Part shown: piece after piece, positions 43,097 through 51,492 of the stretch
How the letters are laid out: the number at the start of each line of letters is the position of its first letter
Numbering within the stretch: position 1 is the first letter of the stretch
Assembly (NCBI GenBank): GCA_020637395.1
Contig: JACJWA010000001.1
Coordinates: 682,001-746,000 of the forward strand
Source of the DNA: Calditrichota bacterium
GTDB taxonomy: Bacteria > Electryoneota > RPQS01
Direction: 5' to 3'
DNA: 64,000 nt
Translations under genes and position numbers: made by a program
Notes under the pieces: model-generated
What the model was told of the DNA's origin: nothing
The model's input: only the letters and a program-made list of their open reading frames with translations
The model's database searches: none

Positions 43097-43939
43097 ATGT
43101 CTGAGTCCCAGAAAGCTTGGACCCTCGTTGTCCTCTCTGAATCCCAGACCCAGATGCGGCAGTTTCGCATTCGCAAAGTCTGGCTGATCACTGCTCTTGC
43201 AGTTGCCGGACTCTGTGTGGTTCTGCTCTTTGGGCTCGGTGCTTCAACCTGGATCCTCGCATCCAAGGTCCAGGATAACACTGCGCTACAAAATCGAGTC
43301 CTCGAGCTTGAGCAAACCAACGACAAGATCCGGGACATCGCCGCGAATCTGGCCGAGCTAAGACAGTTCGAACAAAAACTCAGACGCGGTCTCTTGCTGC
43401 CCGAAGGGACGCTTCCCTCGGCGGACGCACTGTCTCCCGATGATGCTTCTGACGAATCGCTCGCGGAACGACTCCCAGAAGATGATAGCGTGCTTGGCGT
43501 TTATGCCGAAAACCCCGCAGAAGCCCCCGTTGAGGGAGTTCTGCCTTCCGATATCCCCACCTACCCTCCGGTTCGCGGATACGTTACTCGGCACTTCGAG
43601 CACAAAACCGCTCTGGATCAGGTCGCGCACTATGGACTCGACGTCGCGGCGCGCGAAGGAACCCAAGTCCTCGCCAGTGCTCAGGGGTTGGTCGTCTTCG
43701 CCGGATGGAGCTACCCCTACGGCAACCTTGTGGTGCTCTTGCATAAGTCCGGATATCAGTCTTTCTACGGGCACAACCAGACCCTTTTGGTTCAATCGGG
43801 CGATCGGATTCTGCAAGGGCAGCCCATAGCTCTCGTCGGAAACTCCGGGCGCAGCACTGCGCCGCACCTTCATTTCGAAATCTGGAAAGACGGCGTCAGG
43901 GTCAACCCTGAATCCGTCTTAGCACGTGATGCAGGATAA
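43097..43939 (+). CDS. Membrane-anchored M23-family peptidase
   Basis: A 280 aa murein endopeptidase-like protein. Residues 32-56 form a membrane anchor (ITALAVAGLCVVLLFGLGAS), followed by a coiled coil (NRVLELEQTNDKIRDIAANLAEL), a Pro/Asp/Glu-rich linker and the LytM domain with HYGLDVAAREGTQVLA, YGHNQTLLVQSGDRI and the HxH ligand pair in APHLHFEIWKDG. The first Zn ligand, normally HxxxD, is read as HYGLD. It is next to a bactofilin gene, a pairing seen in other bacteria where the two shape the cell wall. Confidence 0.9.
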   Translation: MSESQKAWTLVVLSESQTQMRQFRIRKVWLITALAVAGLCVVLLFGLGASTWILASKVQDNTALQNRVLELEQTNDKIRDIAANLAELRQFEQKLRRGLLLPEGTLPSADALSPDDASDESLAERLPEDDSVLGVYAENPAEAPVEGVLPSDIPTYPPVRGYVTRHFEHKTALDQVAHYGLDVAAREGTQVLASAQGLVVFAGWSYPYGNLVVLLHKSGYQSFYGHNQTLLVQSGDRILQGQPIALVGNSGRSTAPHLHFEIWKDGVRVNPESVLARDAG

Positions 43940-43995
43940 TCGCCTGCCCAAACTCATTCTGTCCAGCCTCGTCCCAACTCAGGGAGGTCGGAACC

Positions 43996-44448
43996 ATGGC
44001 TAAATGGACCCGCCTATCGTCTTCCGAGAGCTCCTCGGGCGAATTGTCCACTCTCATCGCAAAGGATGCCGAGTTTCAAGGCACCCTCAAGACTCAGGGA
44101 TCGCTCCGCATTGACGGCAGGATCGTCGGCGATGTCGTCTGCACGAAGAGCATCACGGTCGGACCTACCGGAGTCATCGAAGGCAACGTCGTCGCCGAAA
44201 ATGTTGTCTTGGCCGGACGCGTCAAAGGCTCCATGGTCGCCAAGCAGAGAATCCACCTCGAAGCTACTGCTGAATTGGAAGGCGACCTGAAATCCGCGCG
44301 GCTCTCCGTGCAGGAAGGCGCCAAAATTCACGGACACACCGTCACCGAAACGGATCGCGTGCCGTCCGCAAAGCCACCGCTTCCCGAAGTCCAATTGAGT
44401 GACCCCAACGGCATGGTTCCCCGGAATCGTCCCGTGAACGTCGCCTGA
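43996..44448 (+). CDS. Bactofilin
   Basis: A 150 aa polymer-forming cytoskeletal protein. It has a short disordered N-terminus, a beta-helix core with repeats of about six residues (FQGTLKTQGSLRIDGRIVGDV, GPTGVIEGNVVAENVVLAGRVKGSMVA) and a Pro-rich C-terminus. A strong Shine-Dalgarno, AGGGAGG, precedes ATG 43996. It follows the M23 peptidase by 56 bp and precedes the ATP synthase genes by 1 bp. Confidence 0.93.
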   Translation: MAKWTRLSSSESSSGELSTLIAKDAEFQGTLKTQGSLRIDGRIVGDVVCTKSITVGPTGVIEGNVVAENVVLAGRVKGSMVAKQRIHLEATAELEGDLKSARLSVQEGAKIHGHTVTETDRVPSAKPPLPEVQLSDPNGMVPRNRPVNVA

Positions 44449-44449
44449 T

Positions 44450-44671
44450 GTGCTGAAAGACTTCGTTCCGCCCCGGCAGGACCCTCTGCAAATCGGGCTG
44501 ACGATCGTAGTATCCACCGCCGTATTCGGACTGGTGGGATGGTGGGTGGACAAGAAAATCGGAAGTTTCCCGATTCTGATGAGTCTCGGCTCAATTCTGG
44601 GCTTCGCACTTTCCATCTACCGCACTGTGCTCGTTCTCCGCAGCCAGGATTCCAATTCAGATAAGTCGTGA
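44450..44671 (+). CDS. AtpZ/AtpI-like F0F1 ATP synthase accessory membrane protein
   Basis: A 73 aa protein with two membrane segments (QIGLTIVVSTAVFGLVGWWVD and LMSLGSILGFALSIY) and the DKKIGSFPILM loop of the AtpZ type. These proteins assist c-ring assembly or Mg uptake for the ATP synthase. It starts at GTG 44450, 1 bp after bactofilin, and overlaps the next gene by 4 bp. Confidence 0.82.
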   Translation: MLKDFVPPRQDPLQIGLTIVVSTAVFGLVGWWVDKKIGSFPILMSLGSILGFALSIYRTVLVLRSQDSNSDKS

Positions 44672-44937
44672 ATTCCTTTCTGACCGGACTGCTTATTGGC
44701 GGCGTCGCTTCTATCCCGCCGCTGGCGCTGGCCTGGATCCGGCCCAAAAGCGGCATGTCCGGCTATGTCAAGTTGCGCGCGCTCGGAATGATTCTGAGAT
44801 TTGCGCTCATCGCCATCGGCCTCGTGGGCCAGTTGAAACAACCCGAGACCGCAAAGGTACCGTTGCTTTTGGGAGTTGTGGCAGCTTACTTTGTCAGCCT
44901 CGGCCTTGAATATCTAATCCATCGCAGAACCGCATGA
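44668..44937 (+). CDS. Small membrane protein of the ATP synthase cluster
   Basis: An 89 aa protein with about three hydrophobic segments (FLTGLLIGGVASIPPLALAW, MILRFALIAIGLVG, LLLGVVAAYFVSLGLEYLI). By place and topology it may be an AtpI or AtpR-like accessory, but I see no diagnostic motif. It overlaps both neighbours by 4 bp and should be translated with them. Confidence 0.6.
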   Translation: MNSFLTGLLIGGVASIPPLALAWIRPKSGMSGYVKLRALGMILRFALIAIGLVGQLKQPETAKVPLLLGVVAAYFVSLGLEYLIHRRTA

Positions 44938-45869
44938 AACTCGTTCGCCTCCTGATCATCTTCTCGCTGACCGCCTTGGCCGGATTGGCCATCGCTCGCG
45001 AAGCGACCAAACCCCAAGCAGAGAAGCACCTCCGTGATCCGCACGAAAACGCGGAACACGGCAAGGCTGCTCACGGCAAAGAACACGGCGATGATCTCGG
45101 CACAACTCTGATTCACATCCTCGAGCACCATCTCGTGGATTCGGATCACTTCGAGTTCTTGGGCTTTGATGCGCATCTCCCCACGATCAAACTCGGTAGC
45201 TTTGAATTCGCGATTACCAAGCACCGCCTCTGGTGGCTGATCGCGCTGTTGCTCATGGGGCTCGTGGTTTGGCTGGCTTCGCGTCAAAAGACTCCCGTGC
45301 CCACCGGCTTGCGCAACGCTCTCGAATCCTTGGTTCTCTTTGTTCGCAATGACGTGGTCAAGCCGAATCTGCATGACAAGACCGACGCGTTCATGCCGTA
45401 CTTCATGTGCTTGTTCACCGGAATCCTGTTCTCGAATCTCCTCGGTCTTCTTCCTTGGGGCAGTTCCGCGACTGGTAACGTGAACGTAACTGCCGGACTC
45501 GCGATCTGCACTCTCGGACTCATGGTCGGCATGGGCATCAAAGCCAACGGCCTTGGCGGCTTTCTCCATATTTTTGCTCCTCCCGGAGTCCCCGGCTGGC
45601 TGATGCCGCTCATGATCATCATTGAAATCGTGAGCTTCCTGATTCGCCCGTTCGCCCTGACGATTCGTCTCTTTGCCAACATGCTTGCCGGGCACGCAGT
45701 CCTGGCCGTGCTCCTTGGTCTGATTGTGAGTCTGCTCTTCGCCGCTCCGGCTATTGCCGTCGCGACCGGCGTCTTCATGCTCGAAATCATTGTCGCCTTG
45801 ATTCAGTCCTATATCTTCATCATGCTCACCGCAGTATTCGTAGGTCTGACCATGCACCCGTCACACTAA
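44934..45869 (+). CDS. atpB: ATP synthase F0 subunit a
   Basis: Forms the proton half-channels next to the c ring. The 311 aa protein carries the essential Arg245 in RPFALTIRLFANMLAGHAVL, and the family segments FTGILFSNLLGLLPWG and LIQSYIFIMLTAVFVGL. It is longer than the E. coli protein because of an N-terminal part with a signal-like helix (LLIIFSLTALAGLAIA) and then a hydrophilic stretch with about ten histidines in 45 residues. This form is known from the FCB group. Confidence 0.96.
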   Translation: MKLVRLLIIFSLTALAGLAIAREATKPQAEKHLRDPHENAEHGKAAHGKEHGDDLGTTLIHILEHHLVDSDHFEFLGFDAHLPTIKLGSFEFAITKHRLWWLIALLLMGLVVWLASRQKTPVPTGLRNALESLVLFVRNDVVKPNLHDKTDAFMPYFMCLFTGILFSNLLGLLPWGSSATGNVNVTAGLAICTLGLMVGMGIKANGLGGFLHIFAPPGVPGWLMPLMIIIEIVSFLIRPFALTIRLFANMLAGHAVLAVLLGLIVSLLFAAPAIAVATGVFMLEIIVALIQSYIFIMLTAVFVGLTMHPSH

Positions 45870-45882
45870 GCGACGCATGCTC

Positions 45883-45940
45883 GCCGAGCCGGGATTTTGC
45901 AAAGCGGTGCTTGACAAGCACCTTCCCCGCCGGAATCTGA
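45883..45940 (+). repeat. Composite hairpin repeat before atpE
   Basis: GGTGCTTG (45906-45913) and CAAGCACC (45915-45922) form an 8-bp stem with a single-base loop, followed by the family tail CCCCGC CGGAATCTG. The same composite recurs at 49204-49257. It fills most of the atpB-atpE gap. Confidence 0.7.
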
Positions 45941-45995
45941 TCCGCATTCATTCAATTCATTCATACACAAGCTAACTTCTCGGAGAACTTCTCTC

Positions 45996-46226
45996 ATGGA
46001 ACTCGGAAACGGTCTCGCTCTGCTTGGCGCCGGTTTGGGCGCTGGTTTGTTCGCTCTCGGTGCCGGATTCGGTATCGGTGCGATTGGTAAGAGCGCTATG
46101 GAAGGTATCGCCCGTCAGCCCGAAGCAGCCGGCAAGATCCAGGGTGCCGCCCTTGTCATGGCCGGTCTCGTCGAAGGTGCCGCGCTGTTCGCCTTCCTCG
46201 TCGAAATCCTGATCTGGACCAAGTAA
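45996..46226 (+). CDS. atpE: ATP synthase F0 subunit c
   Basis: A 76 aa c-ring subunit with two membrane helices. The conserved loop ARQPEA (39-44) and the ion-carrying Glu60 in MAGLVEGAALFAFLVE are visible. The first helix reads GFGIGAIGKSAMEG, with Ala where Na+-binding c subunits have Gln, and the Glu is followed by Gly and not by Ser/Thr, so protons are the likely ion. Long hairpins flank the gene on both sides. Confidence 0.97.
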   Translation: MELGNGLALLGAGLGAGLFALGAGFGIGAIGKSAMEGIARQPEAAGKIQGAALVMAGLVEGAALFAFLVEILIWTK

Positions 46227-46242
46227 GCCGACTTGCCTCGCG

Positions 46243-46266
46243 GGGCGGGGTGCATGCACCCCGCCC
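46243..46266. terminator. 24-bp perfect palindrome after atpE (attenuator or mRNA-end hairpin)
   Basis: GGGCGGGG and CCCCGCCC flank TGCATGCA; the whole 24 bp is its own reverse complement. It lies 17 bp after the atpE stop and has no U-run. As the next gene is atpF, it more likely stabilises the atpE mRNA end or partly stops transcription than fully terminates it. Confidence 0.55.
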
Positions 46267-46276
46267 GCCGCTTACG

Positions 46277-46309
46277 CCGAGCGGGAACTAAGCAAAGCGG
46301 TTCCCGTAT
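46277..46309 (+). repeat. Inverted repeat, composite family
   Basis: CGGGAAC and GTTCCCG pair around TAAGCAAAGCG. The AAGC-AAAGCGG core also occurs in the composite copies at 45883 and 49204. Confidence 0.55.
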
Positions 46310-46313
46310 TACT

Positions 46314-46348
46314 CCCCGAGCGGGGTCTCCAGACCCCGCCGGAATCTG
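46314..46348 (+). repeat. Intergenic hairpin repeat with compensatory G-C pair
   Basis: Arms GCGGGGTCT and AGACCCCGC, loop CC, tail CGGAATCTG. Compared with the consensus (GCAGGGTCT and AGACCCTGC), both members of one base pair differ, A-T to G-C, and the stem stays perfect. Confidence 0.75.
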
Positions 46349-46373
46349 AAAATGTCGCGCGACATGCGTTGCT

Positions 46374-46407
46374 CCCGAGCAGGGTCACAAAACCCCGCCG
46401 GAATCCG
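46374..46407 (+). repeat. Intergenic hairpin repeat, imperfect copy
   Basis: Arms GCAGGGT and ACCCCGC with one A-C mismatch, loop CACAAA, tail CGGAATCCG. Immediately upstream, ATGTCGCGCGACAT (46352-46365) is a further 14-bp palindrome. Confidence 0.65.
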
Positions 46408-46429
46408 TTCATCGAATCTCTAAGACCTC

Positions 46430-46924
46430 ATGGGCCTGCAAAATATCCTGAATATCGAACCCGGTTCCATTCTCTGGACGATTGTCACTTTCCTGATCGT
46501 CGTCTGGCTGTTTGGAAAATTTGCCTGGAAGCCCATTATCAAGGGCCTTCAGGATCGCGAAGCATCTATTCGCAACGATCTCGAAACGGCTAAAACCGAA
46601 CGCGAAAAAGCCGGTGCCCTTCTTGATGACTACAAGAAGGCCATGGCCAATGCGAAAAAGGAATCCGCCGAGATCATTCAGCAGGCGCAAGACCACGCGT
46701 CCAAACTTCGCAATGAGGCTGAGGCCGATGCCAAGGATCAAGCCCATCGTCTGCTCGATAAGGCCCGCCAGGACATCGCGCGTGAATCCGATGCCGCCAA
46801 GGCCGAGCTTTCCCGTCACGTTGCCGAGCTCACCGCTCGCGCCACGTCGCGCCTGCTTGGTCGCGTGATTGACGACAAAGAACACGAAAAACTGATCATG
46901 GACGCCTTGAAGGAGGACCGTTGA
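46430..46924 (+). CDS. atpF: ATP synthase F0 subunit b
   Basis: Peripheral stalk subunit of 164 aa: one N-terminal membrane helix (GSILWTIVTFLIVVWLFGKFA) followed by a long charged coiled coil (REASIRNDLETAKTEREKAGALLDDYKKAM). The N-terminal IEPGSILWT pattern is typical. It starts at ATG 46430, and its end overlaps atpH by 4 bp (TTGA). Confidence 0.94.
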   Translation: MGLQNILNIEPGSILWTIVTFLIVVWLFGKFAWKPIIKGLQDREASIRNDLETAKTEREKAGALLDDYKKAMANAKKESAEIIQQAQDHASKLRNEAEADAKDQAHRLLDKARQDIARESDAAKAELSRHVAELTARATSRLLGRVIDDKEHEKLIMDALKEDR

Positions 46925-47472
46925 AAGGCTTTCACGGTCCCCTGCCGACGCGCTATGCGCGTTCGCTCTTCGCCGCCGCACAAAAAGTGAAGTGCGTTGC
47001 CGAGGTCGAACGCGATCTGCAGGCGTTGGATACCGTCTTTCGTGAAAATCGCGAGCTCCCGCTCCTGCTCGGCAATCCTTCGCTCGGAAACGTCAAGCGC
47101 CGCGCTATTCTGAAAAGCATCGGAGCCAAGCTCGGTTTCTGCGAGATGACCGATCGCTTCATCGAACTCCTGATCGAAAAATCCCGCCTCGACCTACTCG
47201 AGACGATCCCGGCTCGCTACCACGAGTTCTGGAGACAATTCGAAGGCGAAGTTGAAGTCACCGTGCAAACCGCCGTTCCTGTCTCCGAATCCATGAAAGA
47301 GCAAATCAAGCAGAGCATCGCGCAGCGCTCCGGCAAGAAACCCGTGATCACCTATCAAGTTGTTCCGGCTCTTCTCGGTGGCGTCGTCGTGATTTATCCT
47401 GATCATCAGTTGGACGGATCCCTGGCCCGTAAAGTTCAGGAACTCGGCAAGCGCTTGGCGTCCAGCGTCTAA
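46921..47472 (+). CDS. atpH: ATP synthase F1 subunit delta
   Basis: Joins the peripheral stalk to the F1 head. The 183 aa protein begins at TTG 46921 and has the family pattern: TRYARSLFAAAQKVKCVAEVERDL, LLGNPSLGNVKRRAIL, FIELLIEKSRLDLLETI and the C-terminal PALLGGVVVIYPDHQLDGSLARKV. It overlaps atpF by 4 bp. Confidence 0.93.
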   Translation: MKGFHGPLPTRYARSLFAAAQKVKCVAEVERDLQALDTVFRENRELPLLLGNPSLGNVKRRAILKSIGAKLGFCEMTDRFIELLIEKSRLDLLETIPARYHEFWRQFEGEVEVTVQTAVPVSESMKEQIKQSIAQRSGKKPVITYQVVPALLGGVVVIYPDHQLDGSLARKVQELGKRLASSV

Positions 47473-47479
47473 TCGCATT

Positions 47480-47528
47480 CCCGAGCGGGGTCTTCAGCTT
47501 GTCCTTGTAAGGAACCCCACCGGAATCT
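47480..47528 (+). repeat. Intergenic hairpin repeat, long form
   Basis: Outer arms GGGGT (47487-47491) and ACCCC; inner stem TCCTT/AAGGA. The tail CCGGAATCT is kept. It lies between atpH and atpA. Confidence 0.68.
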
Positions 47529-47565
47529 TAAACAGAATTTTCTTTTTTCAATTTCCACCTTCACC

Positions 47566-49092
<1,527 letters not shown>

Positions 49093-49118
49093 TCGTTCGG
49101 GCGAAAAACTCGAGGACT

Positions 49119-49166
49119 CCCCGGGCAGGATCCCCAGTCTAACTTCGTAAGGAATCCCGCCGGAGC
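49119..49166 (+). repeat. Intergenic hairpin repeat, long degenerate form
   Basis: Outer arms GCAGGAT and ATCCCGC, inner stem decayed (AACTT/AAGGA). First of four repeat units in the atpA-GT87 gap. Confidence 0.55.
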
Positions 49167-49168
49167 AT

Positions 49169-49202
49169 CCCCGAGCAGGGTCTCCAGACCCTGCCGGAAT
49201 CT
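49169..49202 (+). repeat. Intergenic hairpin repeat, consensus copy
   Basis: Perfect arms GCAGGGTCT and AGACCCTGC, loop CC, tail CGGAATCTT. Second unit of the atpA-GT87 cluster. Confidence 0.75.
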
Positions 49203-49203
49203 T

Positions 49204-49257
49204 CGCAGAGTGGGAATCAAGCGAAGCGGGTGCTTGACAAGCACCATCCCTGCCGCA
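49204..49257 (+). repeat. Composite hairpin repeat
   Basis: GGTGCTTG (49229-49236) pairs with CAAGCACC (49238-49245) around one base, inside a GAGTGGGAATCAAGCGAAGC context that matches the copy at 45883. Confidence 0.68.
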
Positions 49258-49263
49258 ACGTTT

Positions 49264-49297
49264 CCCGAGCAGGGTCTCAAGACCCTGCCGGAATCTG
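49264..49297 (+). repeat. Intergenic hairpin repeat, loop variant
   Basis: Perfect arms GCAGGGTCT and AGACCCTGC with loop CA and tail CGGAATCTG; ends 4 bp before the GT87-like start codon, so it may cover the ribosome-binding region. Confidence 0.75.
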
Positions 49298-49301
49298 ACG
49301 G

Positions 49302-50552
49302 ATGAAACATCCACCTCCAGACTGGCTCCTTGCTCTGTTTCTGATTGCCGGAGTATTCCTCTGGCAGCGCACGACGTTTCCACTTTGGCACATTGATCTC
49401 TTCCATATTCAGCTCGCGGCTCTGTCCTGGCACAATGATAAGCCGGATAAGATGTATGTCCAACTGGACGACTTCGAGACTTGGCGAACAGAGTACTATC
49501 AGCCCGAAGCCGATCGGCTCGGTGCATGGGGCGAAGCAAATGCCTACTTCTATCCGCCGTTCCTGGCCGGACTGTTGTCGCCGTTTGCCGATGTGCATGC
49601 CTTCACGTGGCGGAATGTCGTCTTTGCGATCAATGTTCTGCTGCTCTTTGTCTTCGCGTCGCAGATCGTCAGGCTGACCGAAGCCGCATTCAATTGGCGC
49701 GGCTATCTCTGGGCCTTGGCTCTGGTGTTGATCACGTATCCTTTCGCGCGCGCCTGCACTCTCGGGCAAATTGTCCCGCTGCAAGCCGCGCTGTTCTGGG
49801 AAGGGCTGCTCAGACTGCGCAAATCGCGCACTCTGTCGCCGCTGTTGATTGGAAGTGTCGTCGCGCTGAAGCTGTTTCCCGCAGGCTGGCTCTGTTTGCC
49901 CGCTCTGCGCAAGCAGTGGCGAGTTGTTCTTTATGTGTTGGTTGTCGTGCTCGCAATTTATGCAGCTTCCGTGGCCGCGATGGGTGGCGAGATTCACCTG
50001 CGCTGGTGGCAGGCCATCCAGGAATTCGGCTCCACGACCTTCACCTATTTCACGAATCAGTCGCCAGTCGGCTGGTTCTCCCGCGCGGTGCAGGGGCATA
50101 GCCTGATGCAGTTGCATGCTGGGCCAACTTTGGGTGTCGCGATTGTTCGTCTTGCAACGCTAACCCTCTTTGTCGGATCGCTCCTTCTATTGTGGCTGCG
50201 TCGCAAGCAAAATGTTCCTTTTGCTATTGAACAAGGTTTGGTGATCACAGCTTTGCTCTTGGCTCTGCCCGTCACGTGGGAACATTACTTCCTGTTCGCT
50301 CTGCCGCCGCTCGGTGTGGCTGTTTTTCAAGAGTGGAAGCGCGGCAATTTAGACTCGCAGAGTCTTTTGCTTTTCTTCGCCGCATTCTTCTTCACCATGA
50401 AGCTCACGCACTTCTATGGTGACGATCCGCTCGGCAAAATCATCAGCGGCAGCCAGTGCTTCGGCCTGATCCTCTTCTGGTTCTGGCTTGTGCTTCAAGT
50501 TCGCAGCGCGCCCCATTCCCGCGCGGAGTTTTCGGACCCCGCCGGAATCTGA
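49302..50552 (+). CDS. GT87-like (DUF2029) membrane glycosyltransferase inserted in the atp cluster
   Basis: A 416 aa protein with about ten hydrophobic segments (LLALFLIAGVFLWQR, WRNVVFAINVLLLFVFAS, VVLYVLVVVLAIYAASVAA, LLFFAAFFFTM). The pattern AWGEANAYFYPPFLAGLLSPFA and TLGQIVPLQAALFWEGLLRL resembles GT87/DUF2029 polyprenyl-phosphate mannose transferases. The acceptor is unknown. It lies between atpA and atpG, which is unusual. Its last nine residues (AEFSDPAGI) and the stop codon come from a hairpin repeat copy. Codon use looks like its neighbours. Confidence 0.75.
   Translation: MKHPPPDWLLALFLIAGVFLWQRTTFPLWHIDLFHIQLAALSWHNDKPDKMYVQLDDFETWRTEYYQPEADRLGAWGEANAYFYPPFLAGLLSPFADVHAFTWRNVVFAINVLLLFVFASQIVRLTEAAFNWRGYLWALALVLITYPFARACTLGQIVPLQAALFWEGLLRLRKSRTLSPLLIGSVVALKLFPAGWLCLPALRKQWRVVLYVLVVVLAIYAASVAAMGGEIHLRWWQAIQEFGSTTFTYFTNQSPVGWFSRAVQGHSLMQLHAGPTLGVAIVRLATLTLFVGSLLLLWLRRKQNVPFAIEQGLVITALLLALPVTWEHYFLFALPPLGVAVFQEWKRGNLDSQSLLLFFAAFFFTMKLTHFYGDDPLGKIISGSQCFGLILFWFWLVLQVRSAPHSRAEFSDPAGI
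50516..50551 (+). repeat. Degenerate hairpin repeat overlapping a CDS end
   Basis: GCGCGGAGT.. and GGACCCCGC keep part of the stem, and the tail CGGAATCTG is intact; its TGA is the stop codon of the GT87-like gene. Confidence 0.6.
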
Positions 50553-50590
50553 GTTCATACTTCTGACTTCATACTTCATACTTTTCTTCG

Positions 50591-51445
50591 ATGGCCGGTC
50601 TTAAGCTAATCAAACGACGCATCGCCAGCGTCAAAGCAACGCAGCAGGTTACGCGCGTCATGAAAATGGTCGCCGCCGCCCGCTTGCGCCGCGCGCAGGA
50701 ATCCATGATGAATGCGCGCCCCTATTCGCTGACGCTTCGCGATGCGATCCGCGATCTCGCCGCTCACGTGGATGCGTCCTCGCACCCGCTACTTGAAGTG
50801 CGCGATGTGGATCACGTCGGCATCATCGTCGTCACCGGCGACCGCGGACTGGCCGGAAGCTTCAACGTGAACGTCTTGAAGCGCGCGCAGCAGCTCATGA
50901 ACGAAAACGCGCAGCATCAGATTCATCTGGTCACCGTCGGCAAGAAAGGTTCCGAGTTCTTTGCTCGTCGCGGCGCGGATATCTCGCACCGCATGCAAGG
51001 CTTCTTTAACTCGCTGAACTTCAGCCACGCGATTGAACTCGGCGAGGCCGTCACCGCGCAGTACATCAATAGCACGATGGACCGCGTCTATGTCGTGTAC
51101 AATGAGTTCAAGTCCGTCATCCAGCAGCGCGTGGTTGTCGAACAGCTTCTTCCGATTGAACCCGATTCAAGCGTACACAATGCCGGTGCGGAGATCATCT
51201 TCGAACCGAGCGAGATCGAAGTCCTGAAGGCGATTCTCCCCAAGCATGTCAACGTGCAGCTCTGGCGCGTTCTGCTTGAGTCCTTCGCGTCCGAAATGGC
51301 CGCGCGTATGACCGCCATGGAGAACGCCACCAAGAACGCTGGCGAACTGATTGACTCGCTTACGTTGAACTACAACAAGGCCCGTCAGTCCGCCATCACC
51401 GGCGAAATTCTCGAAATCGTCGCCGGCGCCGAAGGTCTGAAGTAA
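50591..51445 (+). CDS. atpG: ATP synthase F1 subunit gamma
   Basis: Central rotor shaft of 284 aa. The N-terminal helix LKLIKRRIASVKATQQVTRVMKMVAAARLRRA is preceded by the start at ATG 50591. GDRGLAGSFNVNV, TVGKKGSEFF, and the C-terminal helix ASEMAARMTAMENATKNAGEL are family features. It is longer than atpH-type spacing would suggest because of the middle segment SVIQQRVVVEQLLPIE. No Shine-Dalgarno precedes the start. Confidence 0.96.
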   Translation: MAGLKLIKRRIASVKATQQVTRVMKMVAAARLRRAQESMMNARPYSLTLRDAIRDLAAHVDASSHPLLEVRDVDHVGIIVVTGDRGLAGSFNVNVLKRAQQLMNENAQHQIHLVTVGKKGSEFFARRGADISHRMQGFFNSLNFSHAIELGEAVTAQYINSTMDRVYVVYNEFKSVIQQRVVVEQLLPIEPDSSVHNAGAEIIFEPSEIEVLKAILPKHVNVQLWRVLLESFASEMAARMTAMENATKNAGELIDSLTLNYNKARQSAITGEILEIVAGAEGLK

Positions 51446-51452
51446 CTCTGTA

Positions 51453-51483
51453 CCCGAGCCGGGTCTCCAGACCCTGCCGGAAC
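51453..51483 (+). repeat. Intergenic hairpin repeat, one mismatch
   Basis: Arms GCCGGGTCT and AGACCCTGC (one C-T mismatch), loop CC; the tail is cut to CGGAAC. It lies in the 47-bp gap after atpG. Confidence 0.65.
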
Positions 51484-51492
51484 AAAGTTCAA

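Noticed and set aside
49119..49297. CRISPR array
   Set aside because: Four hairpin repeat units occur in a row, but the units differ in form, spacing is 2-7 bp and there are no unique spacers or cas genes.
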